45,044 nucleotides of DNA from Acidimicrobiia bacterium UBA4744 (GTDB lineage: Bacteria > Actinomycetota > Acidimicrobiia > Spongiisociales > UBA4744): NCBI GenBank assembly GCA_002403855.1, contig DHIO01000041.1, positions 117,957-163,000 of the forward strand. The letters run 5' to 3'. This document shows, piece by piece, positions 30,261-38,930 of this stretch (the first letter of the stretch is position 1; each line of letters opens with the position of its first letter). Position numbers and translations under genes: made by a program. Under the pieces are notes generated by a model. That model did no database searches. It was given only the letters and a program-made list of their open reading frames with translations, and was not told the origin of the DNA.

Positions 30261-31168
30261 CAGACCCCCACCTCCTCCTCGCGATAGTAGGTGAGGAAGA
30301 TTTCCTCGAGATTGGCCTCTTCGGTCGAGATGTCGAGGACGTGGAACCGCTCGGTCACCACCTTGAGCAACGTCTCCATCCGGCCGTCGAACGACAGCAC
30401 GACGTTGTGGTCGTCCACCCGCACGTCGAGTACACCCGGCAGCGGTCGCAGCACGTCGGCGTCCATGTCGCCGTCGTAGAAGATGTTCACCTTGCGGATT
30501 CCCTTGGAGCGGAGGTCGGCCACTGCTTCGAGGGCTATGAGTTTCCCCCGGCGAATGATGCCCACCCGATCGGCGACCCGTTGCACCTCGGAGAGCGTGT
30601 GGCTGGAGAGGAAGACCGTCGTCCCATTCGCCGCGACCTCTCGAACCAGCTTCTGGAACTCCCGCTGCATCAAGGGATCGAGGCCGCTGCTCGGCTCATC
30701 CATGATGAGAACAAGAGGCTTGTTCATGAACGCCTGGATGAGTCCTACCTTCTGCCGGTTGCCGGACGACAAGTCCCCGATCTTCTTGTCGAGGTCTGCC
30801 TCGAGCCGGTCGGCCAGTTCCTGTACGTAGTCCCAATCGACCCCACCGCGGAGGTTGGAGAAGTAGGTGACCGTGTCGCGCCCCGTCAGATTGGGATACA
30901 TGGCCAGATCGCCGGGGACGTAGCCGATGTGGTTGCGGATCTCCACCGACATCTCGTGGGAGTCCATCCCCAGGATGGTCGACGTGCCTGAGGTCGGGCG
31001 GATCTCGTCCATCATGGTGCGGATGGTGGTGGTCTTGCCTGCGCCGTTCGGCCCGAGATACCCGAACACCTCGCCTTCCCGCACGTCGAGATCGAGGTCG
31101 ACCAGCGCTTTGACATCGCCATAGTGCTTGGTCAGCTTCTCCGTTCGGATCGTGATCTGGTCGTTCAT
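30260..31168 (-). CDS. ABC exporter ATP-binding protein
   Basis: A 302-residue ATPase of the ABC-2/DrrA class. ATG 31168 (MNDQITIRTEKLTKHYGDV) is chosen because it overlaps the tetR stop; the open frame extends 66 codons further into tetR. Walker A is GPNGAGKTT, the Q-loop region is IGYVPGD, the signature is DLSSGNRQKVGL, and Walker B is LVLIMDEPSSGLDP. The H-loop is in SSHTLSEVQRVADR. The C-terminal domain ends ANLEEIFLTYYREEE, typical of this class. Pairs with the duplicated permease downstream. Confidence 0.93.
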   Translation of the reverse strand: MNDQITIRTEKLTKHYGDVKALVDLDLDVREGEVFGYLGPNGAGKTTTIRTMMDEIRPTSGTSTILGMDSHEMSVEIRNHIGYVPGDLAMYPNLTGRDTVTYFSNLRGGVDWDYVQELADRLEADLDKKIGDLSSGNRQKVGLIQAFMNKPLVLIMDEPSSGLDPLMQREFQKLVREVAANGTTVFLSSHTLSEVQRVADRVGIIRRGKLIALEAVADLRSKGIRKVNIFYDGDMDADVLRPLPGVLDVRVDDHNVVLSFDGRMETLLKVVTERFHVLDISTEEANLEEIFLTYYREEEVGV

Positions 31169-31833
31169 CAACTCTCTTCTTTCTCTCCTGAGACGAAAGT
31201 CTCGCTCATCATTTGGACGGTGGTATCGGTCAGGAATCCGCTGAGTATCTCGAGCGCTGGTGCGACGTATGAAGCCGCAGCCTGCGGATCGTCGAGCGGT
31301 TCGGTGATGTCGATCCCGATGAGCCGGGCGAGATGCTCGTGAAGGACCAGGGCGCCCAGCGACCACATCGTGAGGATCGCAGCCCGCTCGTGTGGGTACT
31401 TGCTCGGGGTGAGCATGCCGTTCTTGACGCCCGTTTCGACATAGACGACGGCATCGGTCACGAGTTCGTCGACCAACTCGGCCACGTGCGGCGACCCGTC
31501 CACCAGGGTGCGGGACAGATACTTGGCAAACGGAGGTCCCGACTGTTGAGATCGCAGGGCCGCCAGAGGATCGAACGCGGAACCGGCCGCCATCGCCCCG
31601 CCCTTCACGTCGCGAATCACCGCAGTGACGTACTCATCACACGCCACCCGCAATCCGTCCATCGACCCGAAGTGGTGCATCACCAGTCCCGGGGACACCC
31701 CGGCGGCCGACGCCACCTTCCGGGCGGTCGTAGCCGCCATGCCCAGTTCGGCGAATACCTCGATGGCCGCATCGCGGATCCGCGCCTTGGCGGTCCGGTC
31801 GTCGAACCCCAAACTCGAAGAATCTGAACTCAC
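31168..31833 (-). CDS. TetR-family transcriptional regulator
   Basis: A 221-residue repressor-type protein. The GTG at 31833 gives VSSDSSSLGFDDRTAKARIRDAAIEVFAELG; the HTH is at ATTARKVASAAGVSPGLVMHHFGSMDGL (about 40-65). The rest is a helical ligand/dimer domain ending TFVSGEKEES. It is the first gene of the exporter operon and probably autoregulates it. Inverted repeats overlap its start codon and -10. The inducer is unknown. Confidence 0.92.
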   Translation of the reverse strand: MSSDSSSLGFDDRTAKARIRDAAIEVFAELGMAATTARKVASAAGVSPGLVMHHFGSMDGLRVACDEYVTAVIRDVKGGAMAAGSAFDPLAALRSQQSGPPFAKYLSRTLVDGSPHVAELVDELVTDAVVYVETGVKNGMLTPSKYPHERAAILTMWSLGALVLHEHLARLIGIDITEPLDDPQAAASYVAPALEILSGFLTDTTVQMMSETFVSGEKEES

Positions 31834-31870
31834 GTTCAGTATTCTATACTCTTGTTCAATTCGAAACCAA
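31826..31870 (-). promoter_or_regulatory. tetR promoter with overlapping operators
   Basis: Minus-strand TAGAAT (31846-31841) is a -10 lying 7 nt before the GTG, with TTGGTT 18 nt upstream. Two inverted repeats overlap it: TGAAC-N4-GTTCA across the start codon and AGTAT-TCT-ATACT across the -10. A third GAAC lies at about 31855. These are good candidates for TetR autoregulation. Confidence 0.6.
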
Positions 31871-32304
31871 GCTCTCGATGAGACCAGGCTGCGGTCCGCC
31901 CACCGTGCGGACGACTCACGGCCCGCGCCGGAACCGGTGGGCGGCACCGAACCTTCCGTCAGATCGAGGTCGTCACCGGGCGACGCTCAGCTGAACCGGA
32001 CCATGCGAGGTACCGGCGATTCCTGCGCCTAGTCGGCGTCGGCCGGCCATCCTGGCGGTCGGCCTCGACGTCGACCCCGGTCACCTCGACCAAGGCGGGT
32101 ACGACACGAACGGGCACAGGTGATTGCAGCCGCGTGGGATCTCTCCGGCGACCGACCTACGGGTCAACGGGCAAGGGCCACGACAGCCGCCCTGGAACCA
32201 TGGAGGGGACAGGCTCCCGGCGGAGGTGCCTCCCATCGACATCGGACTCATCAACCCAGACCAGGTTGGGGCGGGCGAACTCAGGCCGGTGGGGTTCTGT
32301 CCGG
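31871..32304. other. intergenic region without a supported gene
   Basis: About 430 nt with short open frames on both strands but no recognisable domain, SD or family. One minus-strand frame ending at about 32033 reads VVPALVEVTGVDVEADRQDG; it may be a remnant, but it is closed upstream and I cannot name it. Confidence 0.4.
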
Positions 32305-33999
32305 CTAGATCCCGTCCCGGTGCGTGAAGCTGCCGTCCATCATCGTTGCCCTGACTCGCACGTCTGCGATGTCTCTGGGTTCGACCTCGAACAGGTTGTC
32401 TTCGAGAACGACGAGATCTGCATACTTACCGACTTCGAGCGTGCCGATCTTGTTTTCCATTCGGGCCTGCCAGGCGGGAAAGATCGTCACACCTTGAATG
32501 GCCTGTTCGAGGGGCAACCCTTCCCTCCCGGGTGGGAACACCTTGGAGTTGGGGTTGCCCGGATCGCGCTGGGTCACAGCGGCTTCGATGTTCAACAGGG
32601 CCGACGCTTCGTCCTGAGGTGAGCTGGGCACATCTGCAGACAGGCTGACCTTCAGTCCGGCTTCGAAGGCACCTATGTACGGCATGTAGGTGGTCTGAAT
32701 CCGTTCCTCGCCCAGGATCTTGCGGGCCTGGTCATCGCTGTTGCTCCAGTCGGTGCCGAAGAGCGGAGTTGTGTTGACGGTAAGACCCAGATCGATAACG
32801 CGCTGCTGATCGACGGGATGCGCATTGTGATAGTGCTGCAGCGAGTTACGAGCGTCGGAGTAACCCTTCTTGATAGCTTCCTCGAACGCATCAATGGTGG
32901 TACGCGTAGTGGCAGTGCCGTCGACGTGAACAGAGACGTCGAGTCCCGCCGCATTGGCCGCCAGCACGATCTCTCTCACGCGTTCTGGAGAAACACCGGC
33001 TTTGCCGCAGTCGCCGGGAGTGTCGGAGAAGGGTTCCAGCATCAGCGAGGTATGGCTGTTCCAGTTGCCCTCCGGATGGATCTTGACACCGGAGACGCGC
33101 AACCGGTCCGAATCGAACCGACGGCGCATCTCGAGCGCTGCGCCGACCAACTGGTCGACGGATCCCTCCGCGTCCTTGTAAAGCACCTGCTGAAAGGTGC
33201 GAAGCTGAAGCCGGCCCTCTCTGTCCAGCTCGTCGAGCATCTCGAACGCGTATTCGTGGTCGTCGAGACTGGCTGCCAGGTTGGTCAGGTTCGGCGTCGC
33301 CAGGCCCTGGTTGATGACGGCCGTGAAGCCCTGCGCCGCAGCGGTCTGATACAAGGACCGCTGGCTGGCTGTAATGAGCTCTTCTCGCTGCCACGCCCCT
33401 GCTGCGATGAAGGCATCAGACCAGCACAACTCGATCCCCACGCCGTCGGGATTGCCGGCGTTGTCGCGGCTCCAGTAGCTGAAGCCCGGCTGTGGATCGG
33501 GGGTGTCCTTCGTGACGTTGCCCGCCTCGAGCGCCTTCGTATTGAACCACAGGTCGTGGACCGTGAAATCGAAGATCATGGCCGGGCGATCCGCAACTAC
33601 CGAATCGAGGTCCTTCGCCGTCGGCAAACCACCGTACGACTGCCGGTCCCATCCGTAGCCGAACACGAACCCTTCATCGGGATGGGTATCGGCGTGGCGT
33701 TTGATTCGCTCCAAGTATTCGGCTTTGGATGTCGATCCGAAGAGGTTGACTCCGGCCTTGGTCCAGTTCGACGCAATGAGATGATCATGGCCGCTGACAA
33801 ATCCGGGAAGCACCATCATGCCGTCGAGGTCGAATCGCTCGGCTCCGGCGCCGCGGTAGGCTTCAGCGCCACCGTCGTCACCGACGTAGACGATTTTGTT
33901 GCCGCTGATGGCAACGGCTTCGGCCCATTCCTGATCCGGGTTTGCCGTGTACACCTTGCCGTTCGTGAAGATGGTGTCGGCCGTCTGTGCTTCGGTCAT
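32305..33999 (-). CDS. YtcJ-like amidohydrolase (amidohydrolase family 3)
   Basis: A 564-residue metal-dependent hydrolase. ATG 33999 is preceded by GGGAGG 7 nt upstream. The beta-sandwich start is DTIFTNGKVYTANPDQEWAEAVAI and DGMMVLPGFVSGHDHL, where the H-D-H takes the place of the usual H-x-H metal motif. Further features are HVDGTATTRTTIDAFEEA, RNSLQHYHNAHP (metal-binding His region), SLSADVPSSPQDE and a C-terminal GTLEVGKYADLVVLEDNLF. The substrate is unknown; the family hydrolyses amides and related bonds. It is coupled to the small ORF upstream (ATGA). Confidence 0.9.
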   Translation of the reverse strand: MTEAQTADTIFTNGKVYTANPDQEWAEAVAISGNKIVYVGDDGGAEAYRGAGAERFDLDGMMVLPGFVSGHDHLIASNWTKAGVNLFGSTSKAEYLERIKRHADTHPDEGFVFGYGWDRQSYGGLPTAKDLDSVVADRPAMIFDFTVHDLWFNTKALEAGNVTKDTPDPQPGFSYWSRDNAGNPDGVGIELCWSDAFIAAGAWQREELITASQRSLYQTAAAQGFTAVINQGLATPNLTNLAASLDDHEYAFEMLDELDREGRLQLRTFQQVLYKDAEGSVDQLVGAALEMRRRFDSDRLRVSGVKIHPEGNWNSHTSLMLEPFSDTPGDCGKAGVSPERVREIVLAANAAGLDVSVHVDGTATTRTTIDAFEEAIKKGYSDARNSLQHYHNAHPVDQQRVIDLGLTVNTTPLFGTDWSNSDDQARKILGEERIQTTYMPYIGAFEAGLKVSLSADVPSSPQDEASALLNIEAAVTQRDPGNPNSKVFPPGREGLPLEQAIQGVTIFPAWQARMENKIGTLEVGKYADLVVLEDNLFEVEPRDIADVRVRATMMDGSFTHRDGI

Positions 34000-34139
34000 T
34001 TCTCTACCTCCCGGGAATCGTTCCTCTCTGAGCAATACAGCAGTGCATTGAAGTTCCTGGGCGTGACCTCAAACGCCCGAGCGTAGAACAGAATCTGGAT
34101 GATGGCGTTCTCGATGGGGACGGTTCGTCGACCGACCAT
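33996..34139 (-). CDS. small ORF of 47 codons, unknown
   Basis: A minus-strand ORF reading MVGRRTVPIENAIIQILFYA, then RAFEVTPRNFNALLYCSERN and SREVEK. Its TGA overlaps the amidohydrolase ATG. It is in the same frame as the preceding two-TM protein gene, separated only by that gene's TGA and six codons, so it could be a distinct coupled peptide or the remnant of a longer C-terminus. GGAG lies just 3 nt before the ATG (34139). No family recognised. Confidence 0.4.
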   Translation of the reverse strand: MVGRRTVPIENAIIQILFYARAFEVTPRNFNALLYCSERNDSREVEK

Positions 34140-34157
34140 GCGCTCCACCCGCGGCCA

Positions 34158-34733
34158 TCATTGGTTCCCATCGTCTGCTGCGACGGTGAACTGCATGCCC
34201 CCGATGCGCTCATAGATCCTGCGATCGTTGCGGTGCGTCCACGTTTCCCACGACATCTTCTCGATCGGGAACCAGAGCGCTACCCAAGCCGCGATCTGCA
34301 ACCCGAGCGCGACCGTTTCTGCCACCCAATTCGCACCGAGGGCATCGACGAGGCGCGCCGCTGAGAGCAACGCCACGACCGCGACGAGCCCAACTAGCAA
34401 GGCCCGACGTCCACGGAGCAACGAAGCCTGTAGTTCGATGCGGGCCGCCTCGATCTTGGCGTCGGTGAAACGCCCGACCGCCGCTCGGACCGCATCCACG
34501 TTGGTCGATGAGAGCCGATCGCCGGGAAGAAGGAAGGTGGCATCGACGGTTTGGAGTCGACGGTCCGCATACAGGCGATCGGCAATGTACTCCAACCCGG
34601 AGGTGTAGGAGTACACGTGAAAGGACGGCGAGAGTGGCGTTACGCGCGGTGGCTCGAACAGCGCCTCAACAGCCGGCAACCGCAGCGTGATGTCAAGCTT
34701 CCTTGGCCGATGAGAGGATCCGTCAGCGGTCAT
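34158..34733 (-). CDS. two-TM hypothetical protein
   Basis: A 191-residue protein. ATG 34733 is preceded by GGGGAGAG; the ATG at 34763 lacks an SD. The N-terminal 90 residues are soluble (LDITLRLPAVEALFEPPRVTPLSPSFHVYSYTSGLEYIADRLYADRR). Two adjacent TM helices (about 108-128 and 134-157) follow, and a hydrophilic tail FPIEKMSWETWTHRNDRRIYERI. The compact soluble-TM-TM layout resembles uncharacterised membrane proteins. It lies between the acyltransferase and the small ORF. Confidence 0.7.
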   Translation of the reverse strand: MTADGSSHRPRKLDITLRLPAVEALFEPPRVTPLSPSFHVYSYTSGLEYIADRLYADRRLQTVDATFLLPGDRLSSTNVDAVRAAVGRFTDAKIEAARIELQASLLRGRRALLVGLVAVVALLSAARLVDALGANWVAETVALGLQIAAWVALWFPIEKMSWETWTHRNDRRIYERIGGMQFTVAADDGNQ

Positions 34734-34778
34734 CAATCTCTCCCCGAAGAATTGGAGGGCCAAGAAGGCACAGCTTTG

Positions 34779-35804
34779 CTACACCTCGGAGTTGTTGCGT
34801 TCCGCGAGCTTGGCATCGATCCACTCGTCGATGTCCTGCCACTGGTCATAGAGCCACTGTTCCTGTTCGGCCTCAGGCGGCACATCCTCGGGCGGAACCG
34901 ACCAGATCCGGGCGACGACGTTCGAGTCCATCGGAATGCCCCGCCAGAGGTCCCGCGCCGTGATGAACTGTTCGAGCCCCACATGACCGACGAACTCGAT
35001 TTCGGCATCGGGGGCCGCTTCGATGGCCGTGAGGGCGCCCGTGGGCTTGGGCGGCAGCACGTGCCGCATCTGGCGGGCACGCTCTGCGAGGCGCGGCCGG
35101 CCGATCTCGTCGAGTTTCTCGATGGCACGCTCCCGTCGACTGGGAGTGAAGTTTCCTCCCTCGGGAAAGAGCACCAGGGCGTCGGCCTCTCCCATTCCCG
35201 CCGAGAGCTCGGCAATGGAATCGACAACCACCTGCCCCGCCCGACCGCTGCTGGGGATGAACCGGTTGGGGAGCCGGTTCAGAACCACGTCGACGCAGGG
35301 GTCGAGCTGAAGAAGGTCCTTCAGAATGATGCGCGGTCTGCGATTGCCTCCGTTGAGCAATGCGTCAACCAGCAGGAACGAGTCTCCCGGACCCGCGTGG
35401 CGGCTGAAGACGAGTAGAGGGCGATCGGTCGCATCATCTTCGACTGGGTTCTCGACTGCGGTCTCGAGGTTGAAAGTGAGCCGAGCGCTTCCCATCACGC
35501 GCCGCAACCACCACCCCGCAGTGCGGTAGTGAACGTCCTGAAATCGCGGTGACCGTATCTTCCAGCCGAACCCGGAGGCGATCCACAGCAAGAGCATCAT
35601 GACGAGCATCAATGACTCGAACACCAGGTAGACCATCAGAAACCACGACACTCGCAACACACGCCACCGGCCCGGCACGTAGCGCGAAGCGAACGCCGCG
35701 ATGAGGAACCACAGCGGGATCGTTGCCAAGGCCAGGACGGTTCCGATTACCAGCGCCGGTGCCAAGACCAGGCGACGGACCAAGTATGGAGGAGGTCGTT
35801 TCAT
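34779..35804 (-). CDS. PlsC-like acyltransferase
   Basis: A 341-residue protein of the glycerophosphate acyltransferase-like family. N-terminal TM segments (about 10-75) precede the catalytic HX4D motif in SRHAGPGDSFLL. The FPEGGNF motif corresponds to the conserved FPEGTR block. PLSC-type enzymes acylate lysophosphatidate or related lipids. The C-terminus (WLYDQWQDIDEWIDAKLAERN) is helical. The start overlaps the patatin gene's stop (ATGA), so the patatin and acyltransferase genes are coupled. Confidence 0.85.
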   Translation of the reverse strand: MKRPPPYLVRRLVLAPALVIGTVLALATIPLWFLIAAFASRYVPGRWRVLRVSWFLMVYLVFESLMLVMMLLLWIASGFGWKIRSPRFQDVHYRTAGWWLRRVMGSARLTFNLETAVENPVEDDATDRPLLVFSRHAGPGDSFLLVDALLNGGNRRPRIILKDLLQLDPCVDVVLNRLPNRFIPSSGRAGQVVVDSIAELSAGMGEADALVLFPEGGNFTPSRRERAIEKLDEIGRPRLAERARQMRHVLPPKPTGALTAIEAAPDAEIEFVGHVGLEQFITARDLWRGIPMDSNVVARIWSVPPEDVPPEAEQEQWLYDQWQDIDEWIDAKLAERNNSEV

Positions 35805-36664
35805 CGCTGTTCCCGCAATTCGTCCAGGTATTGGGAGGTTGCATCATAAGCGGCTTCAGTGAGGCCGGCCGTCTCGCTCATGTCGGACCATCTGAGCTGG
35901 CGTCGATCGTCGAATTCGACCGGGTTGGCGCTGGGGAGGACGTGGATCTCAACGCCGGGCAGCGTCTTGTCACGGAGGGAGCCAAAGCGATGGCGGCGGG
36001 CGATCTCGAACGCCAGCAGGGCGGTCTCATAGATTCGCTTCGGTGGTCGAAGGGGTTGCTCGAGGCGACCCACTTGGAGCACGTAGATCTCGGAAGCCCC
36101 GAGTTCGATCGCCTTGTCGACCGGCACGGAGTTCACCAACCCCCCGTCGTAGAAGTGCTCGCCCTGGATCTCGACAGGTGGGAAGAGCGCCGGGACGGCC
36201 GCCGAGGCGAGGAGGGCATCGATCAGGGCACCGTGGTCGAACCAGTGCTCGGCGGCCCGCTCGATCGAGGCGGCAACGCATTGAAAGTCGACCTCCAGCT
36301 CCTCGAAGGTCCGAACCGGAAGGGCCTGCTCCAGCAACTCCCGCAAAGGGCTCGCGTCTTGGATGGCCACCCGGAGTCTGGTGAAGCTTCGAACCCGTTC
36401 GAACAGGTTCGCGCCGAGAAGGTCCGCCGAGGCCACCTCATCCCAGAGCCTCTCGAGTCTGGCGATGCCGGCGGCGCTGGGATCGGCCGCGAAGACCGCT
36501 CCGTTGAATGCCCCGATCGACGTCCCGATCACCAGGTCCGGCTTGAGGTTCGCATCGACCAGGGCTCGGAGCATGCCGAGTTCAACGGCTCCCCATCGTC
36601 CTCCGCCTCCGAGCACGAAAGCGATGCGGTATTGCCTGGATGCGGACTCAGGGTTCGAGGTCAT
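35801..36664 (-). CDS. patatin-like phospholipase
   Basis: A 287-residue lipid hydrolase. The oxyanion-hole glycines are in VLGGGGRWGAVELG, the nucleophile serine is in GTSIGAFNG, and the Asp is in YDGGLVNSVPVDKA. Ser-Asp dyad enzymes of this type release fatty acids from phospholipids or other esters. ATG 36664 is chosen because TACCCT lies 7 nt upstream; the open frame from 36763 includes an unlikely N-terminal extension. The acyltransferase downstream suggests lipid remodelling (deacylation-reacylation), which is inference. Confidence 0.9.
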   Translation of the reverse strand: MTSNPESASRQYRIAFVLGGGGRWGAVELGMLRALVDANLKPDLVIGTSIGAFNGAVFAADPSAAGIARLERLWDEVASADLLGANLFERVRSFTRLRVAIQDASPLRELLEQALPVRTFEELEVDFQCVAASIERAAEHWFDHGALIDALLASAAVPALFPPVEIQGEHFYDGGLVNSVPVDKAIELGASEIYVLQVGRLEQPLRPPKRIYETALLAFEIARRHRFGSLRDKTLPGVEIHVLPSANPVEFDDRRQLRWSDMSETAGLTEAAYDATSQYLDELREQR

Positions 36665-36671
36665 GGGTGCC

Positions 36672-36677
36672 AGGGTA
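36672..36677 (-). promoter_or_regulatory. -10 element of the patatin gene (leaderless)
   Basis: Minus-strand TACCCT (36677-36672), 7 nt before the ATG, no SD. Confidence 0.45.
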
Positions 36678-36834
36678 TTGGATTGCCCCACGGCCTGCAC
36701 CCAGGACGCCGGGCTTTCAGGGTTCGGGTCGAGCGATGGCAGCGACCGACATGCGAGTATCACGAAATGTCACCTGAGCGGTAGCGCGTAGTGCACCAAC
36801 CCATCCTCCCTGCCGGTTGTGGGCGGCTCAGTAC

Positions 36835-37749
36835 CTAGTCGATCAGGTGTTCTCGTAGGAAACGCTGCTGGTTGCCGGCCGACAGGTCGAACTCTGGCGA
36901 GTCGTGGTAGAGCACTCCGAAATGCCCTCCGCCGACCGTGAGTAGCTCTTTGGGTTCGTTGGCGGTTCCGAATACGTGCCGGGCCACGTCGGCATCTGCT
37001 CCATGCATGTCGTCTTCTTCGGCGACCACCATCAGAAGGGGAGTGTTGATGTGAGGAACGCAGACCTGTGAGTCAAAAGGGGCTGGTGTTTCAAGACGAG
37101 TCCACGTCGCTTGGTTCTCCCATCTTGTTCCAAAGCGAGCTCCATAATTGATGAACCAGCGGAAAGCTGTCAGAGGTAGCAGGAACGACGGTGTGCTCAA
37201 CTGAGCAGCCGACACGACTGGCAAGGGCCCGTCGACGGTGCGCTCAAAGGAATCGAGGTCGGCATCGAGCACCGTGTTTCTGATCAGAGCGAACTGGCTA
37301 TCCCCTGAGTCCGGTGGTGACAGCTCGTCACCGAATGCTGGCACCTGCAACACAACAGCAGCAACACGAGGTTCGACCGCAGCCACGACCGAAACGACAG
37401 CAGCACTAAGACTGACTCCCCAAACCGCGACCCGCTCCGAAGCAACGCTGTCCACGCCACTGAGAAACTCGAAGGCCGCTCGGTAATCACGTGCCTGATT
37501 CCAGATGTTGATCTCATGTCGTGGGTCGCCGTCGCTGAGACCAAAACCCCGAACGTCAAAGAGGAGAGCTGTGATGCCAACCTCAGCGAAGGCTTCGGCA
37601 TAACGACCGAACACCGTGAAGGTGCTCGTAGCCGAGAACCCCGGAGCCATGACGATCCCAGGTGTGGACCCGTCAGGAGCATCTGGAGCAAAAAGCCACC
37701 CACGTACAATCGTGCCCTCCGATACAAACTCGACCGGCTGTTTGCCCAT
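36835..37749 (-). CDS. alpha/beta hydrolase
   Basis: A 304-residue hydrolase fold protein. VMAPGFSATSTFTVFGRYAEAFAE matches the oxyanion loop, and LLFDVRGFGLSDG follows. The nucleophile elbow is VWGVSLSAAVV (G-x-S-x-S, not the usual G-x-S-x-G). The catalytic Asp is in the VVAEEDDMHGADADVA region and the His in VGGGHFGVLYHDS. It resembles the dienelactone hydrolase/X-Pro dipeptidyl peptidase branch of alpha/beta hydrolases. ATG 37749 has GGAG 9 nt upstream. Substrate unknown. Confidence 0.85.
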   Translation of the reverse strand: MGKQPVEFVSEGTIVRGWLFAPDAPDGSTPGIVMAPGFSATSTFTVFGRYAEAFAEVGITALLFDVRGFGLSDGDPRHEINIWNQARDYRAAFEFLSGVDSVASERVAVWGVSLSAAVVSVVAAVEPRVAAVVLQVPAFGDELSPPDSGDSQFALIRNTVLDADLDSFERTVDGPLPVVSAAQLSTPSFLLPLTAFRWFINYGARFGTRWENQATWTRLETPAPFDSQVCVPHINTPLLMVVAEEDDMHGADADVARHVFGTANEPKELLTVGGGHFGVLYHDSPEFDLSAGNQQRFLREHLID

Positions 37750-38031
37750 CGCAAGTCACTCCGTTCTTCTGGACAGCCACAATCTGACCCTACCCCCGCA
37801 CATATCGGCATCCCTGAGCGGGCGAGATCACCCCCCTCAGGCCAGCGTGCTTCGACAAGGGAGGCAGACATCGGGTGGCGTCCACCTGTTGGGCAACATA
37901 CTCCCTCGCATGCCTCATGCGGCCGGCGGTACCCATACCCAATCCGAAAAAGCTGCACTACCCTACGAGGACCGGCACACGTCCCTTTCCCCTTGAGCTG
38001 ACGAAGCGGACCGTGCCGCAGGAGGAAGGGT

Positions 38032-38841
38032 ATGCCGCTCTATATGGACCGCCATGAAGTGCCCGGTGCCAGCGCTGAGGTAGTGGCAGAGGCCCACGCC
38101 CGTGACCTCCCTCTATCGGCGAAGCACAACGTGCAGTTCCTGTCCTATTGGTTCGATGACGACAGCGGACAGGTGTTCTGCCTTGCCAAGGCGCCCGACG
38201 GTCAGAACTTGGAGGCTTTGCACCTGGAGTCGCATGGAATGATCCCTCACGAAATCATCAGCGTTTCTGAGGACAGCGTCTTGCGGTTCCTGGGCAAGAT
38301 CAGCGAGCCTGCCGACCATACCCAAGTCGAGAACCCCTTCCGGACCATCCTCTTCACAGATCTGGAAGGTTCGACCTCGCTGCTCCAGGAAGTCGGAGAG
38401 TCGGCGTTCATGGTTTTGCTCACCGAGCACGACCTGATCATCCGGAAGGCTCTCGTCACCTCCCGGGGACGCGAGGTGAAGCACACCGGCGATGGAATCA
38501 TGGCCTCCTTCGAAGATGTGGGGCATGCTCTTGACTGCTCCATGGCCATACAGGACGGCTTCGAGGCGCGAACGGCCCAGGGCGGGACACCGGAGTTACG
38601 GGTCCGGATCGGGATGGCGGCCGGCGAACCCGTTCATCACAACGATGACATGTTCGGCTCGGCCGTGAACCTCGCCAGCCGGGTGTGTGATGCGGCCGAT
38701 GCCGGACGCATCCTTGTCTCCGAGGTCGTACGCGATCTGGGTGCCGAAAAGGGCTTCTCCTTCGACGAATCCGATGAGCGAGCGTTGAAGGGATTCTCTG
38801 GTCCAACCCGGGTCTTCGAGCTTCTACGGTCCGGCCGCTGA
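38032..38841 (+). CDS. DUF4242-adenylate/guanylate cyclase fusion protein
   Basis: A 269-residue protein. The first 90 residues (MPLYMDRHEVPGASAEVVAEAH, then YWFDDDSGQVFCLAKAPDGQ and HLESHGMIPHEIISVSEDSV) match DUF4242, a ferredoxin-like domain with nickel-binding members. The second part (about 100-266) is a class III cyclase domain with FRTILFTDLEGSTSLLQEVG, HTGDGIMASFED and RVRIGMAAGEPVHHNDDMFGSAVNLASRV, all canonical, so it is likely active. AGGAGG precedes the ATG. It may sense a ligand or metal through DUF4242 and make cyclic nucleotide. Confidence 0.88.
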   Translation: MPLYMDRHEVPGASAEVVAEAHARDLPLSAKHNVQFLSYWFDDDSGQVFCLAKAPDGQNLEALHLESHGMIPHEIISVSEDSVLRFLGKISEPADHTQVENPFRTILFTDLEGSTSLLQEVGESAFMVLLTEHDLIIRKALVTSRGREVKHTGDGIMASFEDVGHALDCSMAIQDGFEARTAQGGTPELRVRIGMAAGEPVHHNDDMFGSAVNLASRVCDAADAGRILVSEVVRDLGAEKGFSFDESDERALKGFSGPTRVFELLRSGR

Positions 38842-38930
38842 GACTGAGGATTGGGGCCTTATTGTCGAAAGGGGTCCTCGTCACCTCGTGGCCTGGTGCC
38901 CTCACACGGCGGGACTTGGTTCGTCAACAG

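Noticed and set aside
32818..34086. 422-residue plus-strand open frame
   Set aside because: Antisense to the amidohydrolase, whose domain assignment is clear.
35723..36784. 353-residue plus-strand open frame
   Set aside because: Antisense to the patatin gene; no domain support.
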